This document shows, in pieces, positions 1 through 4,727 of a DNA stretch of 7,211 nt. How positions within the stretch are numbered: the stretch's first letter is position 1; every line of letters begins with the position of its first letter. Origin of the DNA: an uncultured Clostridia bacterium (GTDB lineage: Bacteria > Bacillota_A > Clostridia > TANB77 > CAG-508); the NCBI GenBank assembly GCA_944388685.1, contig CALXJS010000070.1, forward strand, positions 1-7,211. Reading direction: 5' to 3'. Both the position numbers and the translations under genes were made by a program. The notes beneath the pieces were generated by a model. The model saw only the letters and a program-made list of their open reading frames with translations, had not been told where the DNA came from and made no database searches.

Positions 1-130
1 CAGTAGTCTGTTTTTTAAATTTTAATCGCTACTGTTATTAATCATGCTCTTTTTTAACTTTTTATTTTTCACACTATTTCCTTAGAATATCTCTAAGTTT
101 TCACCTCTTTTATAAAAATATAACCTTACA
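1..130 (-). other. Start of a leader or untranslated region of the next transcript
   Basis: Downstream of the promoter at 137-165 no long frame opens on the minus strand: GTG and ATG candidates near 70 and 43 run into stops within 16 and 8 codons. AGAGGTG (about 104-110) looks like a ribosome binding site, and a 6-bp hairpin CTTAGA/TCTAAG lies at 81-97. The transcript may therefore have an untranslated leader with its gene beyond the window edge. I see no recognisable riboswitch in the visible part. Confidence 0.35.
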
Positions 131-136
131 CTTGTT

Positions 137-165
137 ATTATAACATAAAAAGCCTTGCTAATCAA
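137..165 (-). promoter_or_regulatory. Sigma-A promoter reading out of the window, overlapping the terminator
   Basis: On the minus strand TTGATT (165-160) and a perfect TATAAT (142-137) are separated by 17 bases. The -35 box is formed by the loop and one arm of the HIT terminator. The same -35/-10 pair as the alaS promoter is used, with a different spacer sequence. Transcription would start near 130 and run towards base 1. Confidence 0.75.
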
Positions 166-172
166 GGCTTTT
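148..172 (-). terminator. Rho-independent terminator after the HIT gene
   Basis: A perfect 10-bp stem AAAAGCCTTG / CAAGGCTTTT (163-172 with 148-157) with a 5-base loop lies 17 bases after the HIT stop and ends in a T-run on the minus strand. T-rich sequence on the plus side makes it possibly bidirectional. It closes the alaS-HIT transcription unit. Confidence 0.85.
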
Positions 173-189
173 ATTATTTTTCTTCACAT

Positions 190-537
190 CTATCCAATAA
201 TTTTTGCTCCTAATTTTTTACCAGCAAGAATGTGAAAATGCAAATGCATTACTTCTTGACCACTATCTTCCCCACAATTTATAATCAATCTGTATCCTTT
301 TTCTTTAAATCCTTTCTCTTCTGCAATTTGGTTAATAACTCTATGCATTTTTGCCATTAATTCGCTATCTTCATCTGTTAAATCATTATGAGTTGCTATA
401 TGTTTTTTGGGTATCACTAATATATGGATTGGTGTTGCTGGATTTATATCATAAAATGCAAGTATATCTTCATCTTCATACACTTTATTTGATGGAATTT
501 CTCCTCTTACAATTTTACAAAATAAACAATTTTCCAT
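190..537 (-). CDS. HIT-family (HinT-like) nucleotide-binding hydrolase
   Basis: Histidine-triad proteins bind nucleotides and cleave nucleoside phosphoramidates and aminoacyl-adenylates, using the central histidine as nucleophile. The signature HLHFHIL places the three histidines at 98, 100 and 102 of 115 residues. Family features in order are CLFCKIVRGEIPSNKVYED (4-22; C4 and C7 are possible zinc ligands), DILAFYDINPATPIHILVIPKKH (24-46) and RLIINCGEDSGQEV (83-96). Length is normal for the Hint branch. The ATG start at 537 has AAGGGAAG about 11 bases upstream. It lies 109 bases after alaS in the same direction without an intervening terminator, so co-transcription is likely. This is suggestive because Hint proteins can hydrolyse the aminoacyl-AMP intermediate of tRNA synthetases, but a functional link is only inference. 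Confidence 0.95.
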   Translation of the reverse strand: MENCLFCKIVRGEIPSNKVYEDEDILAFYDINPATPIHILVIPKKHIATHNDLTDEDSELMAKMHRVINQIAEEKGFKEKGYRLIINCGEDSGQEVMHLHFHILAGKKLGAKIIG

Positions 538-566
538 TTCTTATTACTTCCCTTCTTCAAAAAATA

Positions 567-608
567 TTAGTATGCAATCGTTAGAGCAAAGCGACGTAAA
601 AGTTTCAT
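567..608 (-). other. Possible 13-residue leader ORF in the alaS-HIT gap
   Basis: The 109-base gap between alaS and the HIT gene holds ATG at 608, preceded by AGGAAA at a workable distance, and a 13-codon frame MKLLRRFALTIAY ending 29 bases before the HIT start. Its CGT, CGC and ACG codons make this patch less AT-rich than its surroundings. No hairpin or attenuator is evident and no promoter is convincing, so this may be chance. I see nothing else in the gap. Confidence 0.2.
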
Positions 609-646
609 ATTGTTTCCTATAAAAGCCAAAATCTATCTTGATAATG

Positions 647-2407
647 CTATTCATCTTTTATTAAAACTGCTTTAATTCTTCTAATTCCAGAAGAACTTGA
701 CTCTTCTTTTTTGATTTTAAATCTTCCCATATCTCCTGTGTGTGTTACATGAGGTCCACCACAAATTTCTTTGCTAAAATCTCCTATTGTATATACTTTT
801 ACTTTGTCTCCATATTTATCTGTAAACAATCCAATTGCTCCTGATTTTTTTGCATCTTCATAACTCATTTCCTCACAAGTAACTGGTAAATCTCTTTGAA
901 TTTGTTGATTTACCAAGTCTTCTACTTTTTGAATTTCCTCTTTTGTCATTTTTTGTGGATGTGTAAAGTCAAAACGTAATCTTTCCTCTGTGATGTTAGA
1001 ACCACTTTGTTTTACATGTTCTCCTAAAACCGTTCTTAATGCTTGATGTAATAAATGGGTTGCTGTATGATATGCAATTGTCTTTTCATTTTGGTCTGCT
1101 AGTCCACCTTTAAATTTTTGTGTACTTCCCATTCTAGATTTTTCTTGATGGGCTTTAAATAGTTCTTCAAATCCTTTTAAATCCACTGTCATATTATTTT
1201 CATCAGCTAATTCTTTTGTAACCTCTGGTGGAAATCCATAAGTATCATATAGTCTAAACACAATATCAGCATCAATTTGCGTTTTTCCTTCTTGTTTTGC
1301 CTTTTGCATTTCTTTATCAAATTCTCTTTCTCCATGTGTTAAGGTTTTTACAAATTTATCTTTTTCTTCATTAATTACATTTTTTATTGTTTCTCTATTT
1401 TGTTCTAATTCTGGATACATTTCTTTTAAATTATCCACATTAATATCAATTAAATTTGATAATTCTGACAAATCAATTTGTAATTTGTTCATATGTCTTA
1501 TCATTCTACGAATTAATCTTCTTAAAACATATCCTCTATCAATATTACTTGGTCTTCCACCATCTGCAATAATCATCATGCTTGAACGTAAATGTTCTGC
1601 AATAATTCTTCTACTCTCTATTTTATCTACTTTTTGAAGTTCTTGGATTTTCTCCATAACTGGTAAGAATAATTCTGTATCAAATGGTGTTTCTTTTCCT
1701 TGTAACAACATTGTCATTCTCTCTAAGCCTAAACCAGTATCAACATTTCTTTGTTTCAACTTAGAATATCCATTTTTATCTTTATAATATTCCATAAACA
1801 CATTATTCCAAACTTCAACATATTTACCACAATCACAACTAGGCTGGCAATCTGGTCCACAAGCTGGCTTTCCAGTGTCATAAAACATTTCTGTATCTGG
1901 TCCACATGGTCCTTCTTCTCCTGCTATCCACCAGTTGTCATCTTTTCCATAAAAATAAATATGTCCATCTAAAATACCAACATCTTTCCATACTTTTGCA
2001 GAAACCTCATCTTTTGGACAATCTTCATCTCCTGCAAAACAAGTAACAGATAATTTTTCTACTGGTATTTGTAATTCCTTTGTTAAGAAATCAAAACTCA
2101 TTTTGATAGACTCTTCTTTGAAATAATCTCCTAATGACCAGTTTCCAAGCATTTCAAAATATGTTAAATGTCTATTATCTCCTACTTCATCAATATCATT
2201 TGTTCTCACACATTTTTGATAATCTGTAAGTCTTGTCCCTTCTGGATGTTTTTCTCCTAACAAATAAGGTACCAATGGTTGCATACCAGCTGTTGTAAAT
2301 AGTACAGATGGGTCATTTTCTGGTATCAATGAAGCTGATGGTATTACGCTATGACCATGTTTTTTAAAAAATTCTAAATATTTATTTCTAATCTCGATTG
2401 CTTTCAT
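647..2407 (-). CDS. alaS: Alanyl-tRNA synthetase, short form lacking the C-terminal domain
   Basis: AlaRS charges tRNA-Ala with alanine in the cytoplasm. The class II catalytic core fills the first ~240 residues: SLIPENDPSVLFTTAGMQPLVPYLLG (26-51), motif 2 around NRHLTYFEMLGNWSLGDYFK (78-97), GPCGPDTEMFYD (166-177) and motif 3 GLGLERMTMLLQG (225-237). A cysteine cluster (C183, C187, C191, C193) may bind zinc. The tRNA-recognition helices follow (about 245-420, including RRIIAEHLRSSMMIIADG). The editing domain has its metal-binding motifs HTATH (H447, H451) and CGGPH (C549, H553). The protein stops at residue 586, right after SGIRRIKAVL, where most AlaRS continue for about 290 residues with the DHHA1/C-Ala oligomerisation and tRNA-binding part. 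The frame ends cleanly with no sign of a lost 3' end, and the next gene follows at 110 bases. Short AlaRS forms exist in some lineages; this may be the only copy or a second one. The CGGTH to CGGPH change is unusual but keeps the metal ligands. Confidence 0.95.
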   Translation of the reverse strand: MKAIEIRNKYLEFFKKHGHSVIPSASLIPENDPSVLFTTAGMQPLVPYLLGEKHPEGTRLTDYQKCVRTNDIDEVGDNRHLTYFEMLGNWSLGDYFKEESIKMSFDFLTKELQIPVEKLSVTCFAGDEDCPKDEVSAKVWKDVGILDGHIYFYGKDDNWWIAGEEGPCGPDTEMFYDTGKPACGPDCQPSCDCGKYVEVWNNVFMEYYKDKNGYSKLKQRNVDTGLGLERMTMLLQGKETPFDTELFLPVMEKIQELQKVDKIESRRIIAEHLRSSMMIIADGGRPSNIDRGYVLRRLIRRMIRHMNKLQIDLSELSNLIDINVDNLKEMYPELEQNRETIKNVINEEKDKFVKTLTHGEREFDKEMQKAKQEGKTQIDADIVFRLYDTYGFPPEVTKELADENNMTVDLKGFEELFKAHQEKSRMGSTQKFKGGLADQNEKTIAYHTATHLLHQALRTVLGEHVKQSGSNITEERLRFDFTHPQKMTKEEIQKVEDLVNQQIQRDLPVTCEEMSYEDAKKSGAIGLFTDKYGDKVKVYTIGDFSKEICGGPHVTHTGDMGRFKIKKEESSSSGIRRIKAVLIKDE

Positions 2408-2445
2408 TCAAACTCTTCCCTTCTTTTTATTCATACGATATTAGC

Positions 2446-2474
2446 ATTATACTGTAAATATGGAAAAAAATCAA
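2446..2474 (-). promoter_or_regulatory. Sigma-A promoter of alaS
   Basis: On the minus strand TTGATT (2474-2469) and a perfect TATAAT (2451-2446) are separated by 17 bases. The start would fall near 2439, leaving a leader of about 32 bases with no room for a T-box. The -35 element begins only three bases beyond the outer end of the palindrome. Confidence 0.85.
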
Positions 2475-2477
2475 GAG

Positions 2478-2594
2478 GGGACAGTTAGGGACAGGTAGGG
2501 TTTTGTACCACTTTTGTCGAAAAATGGTGAATAAATTATATTCTTCATTTTTCGACAAAAGTGGTACAAAACCCTACCTGTCCCTAACTGTCCC
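2478..2594. repeat. 117-bp near-perfect palindrome, MITE/REP-like element
   Basis: Arms 2478-2526 and 2546-2594 are exact inverted complements over 49 bases. The 19-base centre pairs further with one mismatch and one G-T pair, so almost the whole element is self-complementary. Each end carries GGGACAG twice (GGGACAG-TTA-GGGACAG) followed by GTAGGG, making it richer in G and C than its surroundings. No target-site duplication is obvious (flanks CAAGAG and ATTATA). It encodes nothing. It resembles small non-autonomous inverted-repeat elements mobilised by a transposase in trans; other copies in the genome would prove this. It fills the space between the ylmC stop and the -35 box of alaS, and as RNA would form a very stable stem that could end or protect the sigG-ylmC transcript. 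Confidence 0.85.
2515..2557. promoter_or_regulatory. Two exact Spo0A-box motifs inside the palindrome
   Basis: TGTCGAA, the consensus 0A box bound by phosphorylated Spo0A, occurs at 2515-2521 on the plus strand and at 2557-2551 on the minus strand, both flanked by the T/A runs typical of such sites. They lie about 40 and 77 bases upstream of the alaS -35 element. Because they are the two arms of one palindrome they count as one coincidence, and whether Spo0A binds here is unknown. Confidence 0.35.
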
Positions 2595-2595
2595 A

Positions 2596-2832
2596 TTATA
2601 ATTCTACTAAAATCAAATCTTCCCCTATACATTTAACATTTTTCCAAGGAATAGAAATTTCATTATTGGTTTTAAAAATATTCATTAATTTATTTCCAGA
2701 ACCTGGGACAATAATATGTGTAATATTTCCCGTTTCTAAATCTGCACATACATCCTGCACATATCCTAATCTTCTTCCATCATTAATATTGATAACTTCC
2801 TTATGTTTAAAGTCTAAACCTTTTTCTTGCAT
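2596..2832 (-). CDS. ylmC: YlmC/YmxH-family PRC-barrel sporulation protein
   Basis: This 78-aa protein belongs to the small YlmC/YmxH family, single PRC-barrel proteins found in endospore formers; their biochemical role is not established. The typical features are the opening KEVININDGRRLGYVQDVCADLETGNITHIIVPG, where a conserved DG-x-x-LG-x-V-x-D segment is followed by a beta-rich barrel, and the ending ISIPWKNVKCIGEDLILVEL, equivalent to the I-P-W-x-x-I-x-x-I-G-x-D-x-I-L-V signature. The ATG start at 2832 has AAGGAAG about 9 bases upstream. Placement immediately after sigG is the conserved context of the family. It may be read through from sigG or from a weak promoter in the preceding gap. 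Its stop codon lies one base from the large palindrome at 2478-2594. Confidence 0.9.
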   Translation of the reverse strand: MQEKGLDFKHKEVININDGRRLGYVQDVCADLETGNITHIIVPGSGNKLMNIFKTNNEISIPWKNVKCIGEDLILVEL

Positions 2833-3088
2833 TAATAACTACTTCCTTTCTCTATTCAATGTTTTTATTTTCATATTTTTTCTTTTATTACTAAACATAT
2901 TCAAATTTCATTCATTTATTCTAGGAAGTTATCTATCTTTTTTGTCTTATTTATTGTAGTCAATATATATTTATTCTATATGGATTAAACCTGGACCAAT
3001 TAATTTTTGTTTTTATCTTATCATAATTTGTCAAAAAATGTCTATTATTGTAAAAATAGCGACAAAAAGCAACCTGGCCCAAATTGTC
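2833..3088. other. 256-bp gap between sigG and ylmC with an imperfect direct repeat
   Basis: No gene is visible here. Two 12-base copies of AACCTGGMCCAA (3071-3082 with C, 2988-2999 with A; 11 of 12 identical) lie 83 bases apart in the same orientation, the first within 20 bases of the sigG stop. On the minus strand TTGACT (2963-2958) resembles a sigma-A -35 element, but the hexamer 17 bases on is AAAGAT, a poor -10. No strong terminator is seen after sigG; a 5-bp GACAA/TTGTC pairing at 3061-3088 is weak. A ribosome binding site AAGGAAG precedes ylmC. Confidence 0.4.
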
Positions 3089-3862
3089 TCATTTATATAA
3101 TCTTTTGATATGTTGTATGGCGGTTTTTTCCAGTCTTGATACTTGTGCTTGTGATATGCCGATTTCTTCTGCTACTTCCATTTGTGTTCTCCCATCAAAA
3201 AATCGTTTATTAATTATCATTCTTTCTTTTTCATTTAATTTTTCCATGGCTCCTTTTATAGTTATTTTTTCTGCCCATAATTCATCTGTGTTTTTACTGT
3301 CTTTTACTTGGTCCATAATATAAATACTTTCTGAGCCATCATTATATACTGGTTCTTGTAATGAAACCGGGTCTTGTATAGCATCTAAACTAAAAGCAAT
3401 ATCTTCTTTTGTCACTTCTAGTTCTTTTGCTACTTCTTCTACAGTTGGCTCTTTTCCGTGTTCTTTCGTATATCGTTCTTTATATTGTATAATTTTGTAA
3501 GCCAAATCTCTTATAGACCTACTAACTCTTATACTATTATTATCTCTTAAGTATCGTTTTACCTCTCCAATAATCATTGGTACTGCATAAGTACTAAATT
3601 GTACATTTTGACTTAAATCAAAGTTATCAATTGCTTTGATTAGTCCTACACAACCTACTTGAAATAAGTCATCAGCGTTTTCTCCTCTTCCGTAAAATCG
3701 TTGTATAACACTTAATACTAATCGTAAATTTCCATTGATAAATGTTTTTCTTGCTTCTTCATCTCCTGCTTTTATTTTTACAAAAAGTTCTTCTTTTTCT
3801 TCTTTACTTAATAATGGTAAATTTGATGTATTGACTCCACAGATTTCAACTTTATTTAGCAA
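3089..3862 (-). CDS. sigG: RNA polymerase sporulation sigma factor sigma-G
   Basis: Sigma-G directs late forespore transcription (small acid-soluble proteins, germination proteins). The 257-aa length is close to the B. subtilis protein (260). The N-terminus KVEICGVNTSNLPLL is diagnostic of sigma-G and marks the segment bound by anti-sigma factors. Region 2 includes NGNLRLVLSVIQRF and DDLFQVGCVGLIKAIDNFD (residues 43-82) and the core FSTYAVPMIIGEVKRYLRD (89-107). Region 3 follows, with IQDPVSLQEPVYNDG (162-176). The region 4.2 helix-turn-helix TQMEVAEEIGISQAQVSRLEK lies at 226-246. All regions are intact, in contrast to the disturbed frame of sigE. In many relatives sigG directly follows sigE; here an XRE unit with a terminator intervenes, so expression probably depends on the sigma-F-type promoter at 3897-3924. 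No clear terminator follows, so read-through into ylmC is possible. Confidence 0.97.
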   Translation of the reverse strand: MLNKVEICGVNTSNLPLLSKEEKEELFVKIKAGDEEARKTFINGNLRLVLSVIQRFYGRGENADDLFQVGCVGLIKAIDNFDLSQNVQFSTYAVPMIIGEVKRYLRDNNSIRVSRSIRDLAYKIIQYKERYTKEHGKEPTVEEVAKELEVTKEDIAFSLDAIQDPVSLQEPVYNDGSESIYIMDQVKDSKNTDELWAEKITIKGAMEKLNEKERMIINKRFFDGRTQMEVAEEIGISQAQVSRLEKTAIQHIKRLYK

Positions 3863-3870
3863 AAAGAAAA

Positions 3871-3877
3871 CCTCCTT
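3871..3877 (-). promoter_or_regulatory. Ribosome binding site fixing the TTG start of sigG
   Basis: AAGGAGG on the minus strand lies 8 bases before TTG at 3862. No ATG or GTG occurs in frame between the site and that codon, and the encoded N-terminus MLNKVEICGVNTSNLP matches the sigma-G family start, so TTG is the likely initiation codon. Confidence 0.82.
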
Positions 3878-3881
3878 TTAA

Positions 3882-3904
3882 GAAATACTTAATATAAGTA
3901 TTTC
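3882..3904. repeat. 23-bp palindrome overlapping the sigG -10 element
   Basis: GAAATACTTA (3882-3891) and TAAGTATTTC (3895-3904) are perfect 10-base inverted arms around a 3-base centre. One arm contains most of the sigma-F -10 element, and the other lies 4 bases upstream of the AAGGAGG ribosome binding site. It could be an operator for a dimeric regulator acting on the promoter. A longer transcript arriving from upstream would fold it into a hairpin next to the ribosome binding site. Confidence 0.55.
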
Positions 3905-3924
3905 CTAAAAAGAGATTTCTATTC
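3897..3924 (-). promoter_or_regulatory. Sigma-F-type promoter of sigG
   Basis: On the minus strand GAATA (3924-3920) fits the sigma-F -35 consensus GHATR, and GGAAATACT (3905-3897) fits the -10 consensus GGHRANHHT at every position, with a 14-base spacer (consensus quoted from memory). In B. subtilis sigG is first transcribed in the forespore by sigma-F, so the match sits where it is expected. The start would fall near 3890, giving a leader of roughly 28 bases. Sigma-G recognises a related sequence, so self-activation from the same site is possible; its -10 match here is poorer. Confidence 0.7.
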
Positions 3925-3954
3925 GTTAACAGACAAAAGTAACATTTTTTAATA

Positions 3955-3979
3955 AATAGAAAAAATTTAATTTTCTATT
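3955..3979. repeat. 9-bp inverted repeat upstream of the sigG promoter
   Basis: AATAGAAAA (3955-3963) and TTTTCTATT (3971-3979) are exact inverted copies around a 7-base centre, about 30 bases upstream of the predicted sigma-F -35 element. It could be a regulator site or a chance AT-rich dyad; no function can be assigned. Confidence 0.3.
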
Positions 3980-4020
3980 CAACTAAAAAAACAAATTACA
4001 AATACTTTTAATTTTCAAAG

Positions 4021-4060
4021 AAAAAAAGTGGTGACATTTTCTTTTTTCACCACTTTTTTT
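4021..4060 (-). terminator. Rho-independent terminator of the XRE gene
   Basis: A perfect 14-bp stem (arms 4021-4034 and 4047-4060; core GTGGTGA with TCACCAC) with a 12-base loop has an A-run on its 5' side and a T-run on its 3' side on both strands. It begins 6 bases after the XRE stop codon. It should stop XRE transcripts and any read-through from spoIIGA-sigE into sigG. Confidence 0.88.
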
Positions 4061-4066
4061 CCACTA

Positions 4067-4582
4067 TTATTGCATTGCAATTTCTAAGAGCTTTATAGCT
4101 CTCATGATGTTGCCATCCTTCTCTTGATACTTCTTGAGAATTTTTTTCAGTCTTAATTTCTCTTCCGCTGTCATATTCTTTCCAATTTTTTTATCCGGAT
4201 CTTTTTTTGTATTCAGAAGGAGATTCGAATTTGTTTCCGTTTCCATTTTTTTTACCAATATTTCTTTTAATTCTTCCAATGTTGCAAGTGCTATGTTTTT
4301 ATAATCCTTTTCTTTTATCATTTTCTGAATACTTTTAGGAAATTCTTCTGCAATTTCTGGATTTTCATGACTATCCATATAGTCGAAAACTTGACCAAAT
4401 CCAATATCTATCCCAAAACAAACATGCGCTTGATATAATTCTGAAACTTTAAAATTTCTTTGTTCGTTTTCTCTCATAGATAGTGAAGCTGAAGATATCC
4501 CCATTTGAGATGCAACTTCCATCTGCGTTAAATTCAGCCGTTCTCGCATAACCCTAAAGTTCTCTCCATAGTTATTTTTCAT
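4067..4582 (-). CDS. XRE-family helix-turn-helix transcriptional regulator
   Basis: The 171-aa product has an N-terminal XRE/Cro-type DNA-binding domain (about residues 7-65). Its helix-turn-helix LTQMEVASQMGISSASLSMRE spans residues 18-38, with the usual RxRLNLTQxEVA opening. The rest (about 70-171) is charged, Lys/Glu-rich and probably helical, with no ligand-binding domain I recognise. The ATG start at 4582 has a strong AAGGAGG site about 9 bases upstream. The gene has its own promoter (4641-4669) and a strong terminator 6 bases after its stop, so it is an independent unit between sigE and sigG, genes that are normally adjacent. It also holds the only in-frame CGG codon in the window outside the sigE shift site (codon 15, 4540-4538). 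This hints at a foreign origin but is weak evidence. The target is unknown; self-regulation, or a role in sporulation timing, are possibilities only. Confidence 0.85.
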   Translation of the reverse strand: MKNNYGENFRVMRERLNLTQMEVASQMGISSASLSMRENEQRNFKVSELYQAHVCFGIDIGFGQVFDYMDSHENPEIAEEFPKSIQKMIKEKDYKNIALATLEELKEILVKKMETETNSNLLLNTKKDPDKKIGKNMTAEEKLRLKKILKKYQEKDGNIMRAIKLLEIAMQ

Positions 4583-4610
4583 TTTTTAGTTCCTCCTTAC
4601 ATAAAGTTCT

Positions 4611-4627
4611 AACTATAATACCTAGTT
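4611..4627. promoter_or_regulatory. Small dyad in the XRE leader, possible operator
   Basis: AACTA (4611-4615) and TAGTT (4623-4627) form an inverted repeat around a 7-base centre, lying just downstream of the predicted XRE transcription start. XRE regulators often repress themselves through such dyads. The arms are only 5 bases in AT-rich DNA, so chance is a serious alternative. Confidence 0.25.
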
Positions 4628-4640
4628 GTATATCTATATA

Positions 4641-4669
4641 TTTATACCATGTTTTATGTAAATTTTCAA
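4641..4669 (-). promoter_or_regulatory. Sigma-A-type promoter of the XRE gene
   Basis: On the minus strand TTGAAA (4669-4664) and TATAAA (4646-4641) are separated by exactly 17 bases, with TGG just before the -10 hexamer (extended -10). Transcription would start near 4634, about 50 bases before the XRE start codon. This gives the XRE gene its own vegetative promoter, independent of the spoIIGA-sigE promoter. Confidence 0.7.
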
Positions 4670-4727
4670 CCTTTTATGATCTTAATAAGAAAATTATGTA
4701 ATAAATTCATTTTTTTCAGGGATTTCA

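Noticed and set aside
1751..1972. Plus-strand open frames of 70-130 codons opposite alaS, sigE, sigG, spoIIGA, HIT, ylmC and ftsZ
   Set aside because: They are antisense to strongly conserved genes, are rich in Phe/Ile/Ser/Leu as expected from AT-rich antisense, lack ribosome binding sites and match no family.
2408..2445. A T-box riboswitch controlling alaS
   Set aside because: The strong promoter at 2446-2474 leaves a leader of only about 30 bases, too short for a T-box stem I and antiterminator.
2478..2594. Reading the large palindrome as a CRISPR repeat or as an ordinary terminator
   Set aside because: There is a single unit with no spacers, so not CRISPR. The stem is far longer than normal terminators and the nearest T-run on the minus strand starts about 7 bases away, so any termination role would be secondary.
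2935..2963. Sigma-A promoter for ylmC at TTGACT
   Set aside because: The -35 match is good, but the -10 at the correct spacing (AAAGAT) matches only 3 of 6 bases, so it is mentioned only within the gap description.
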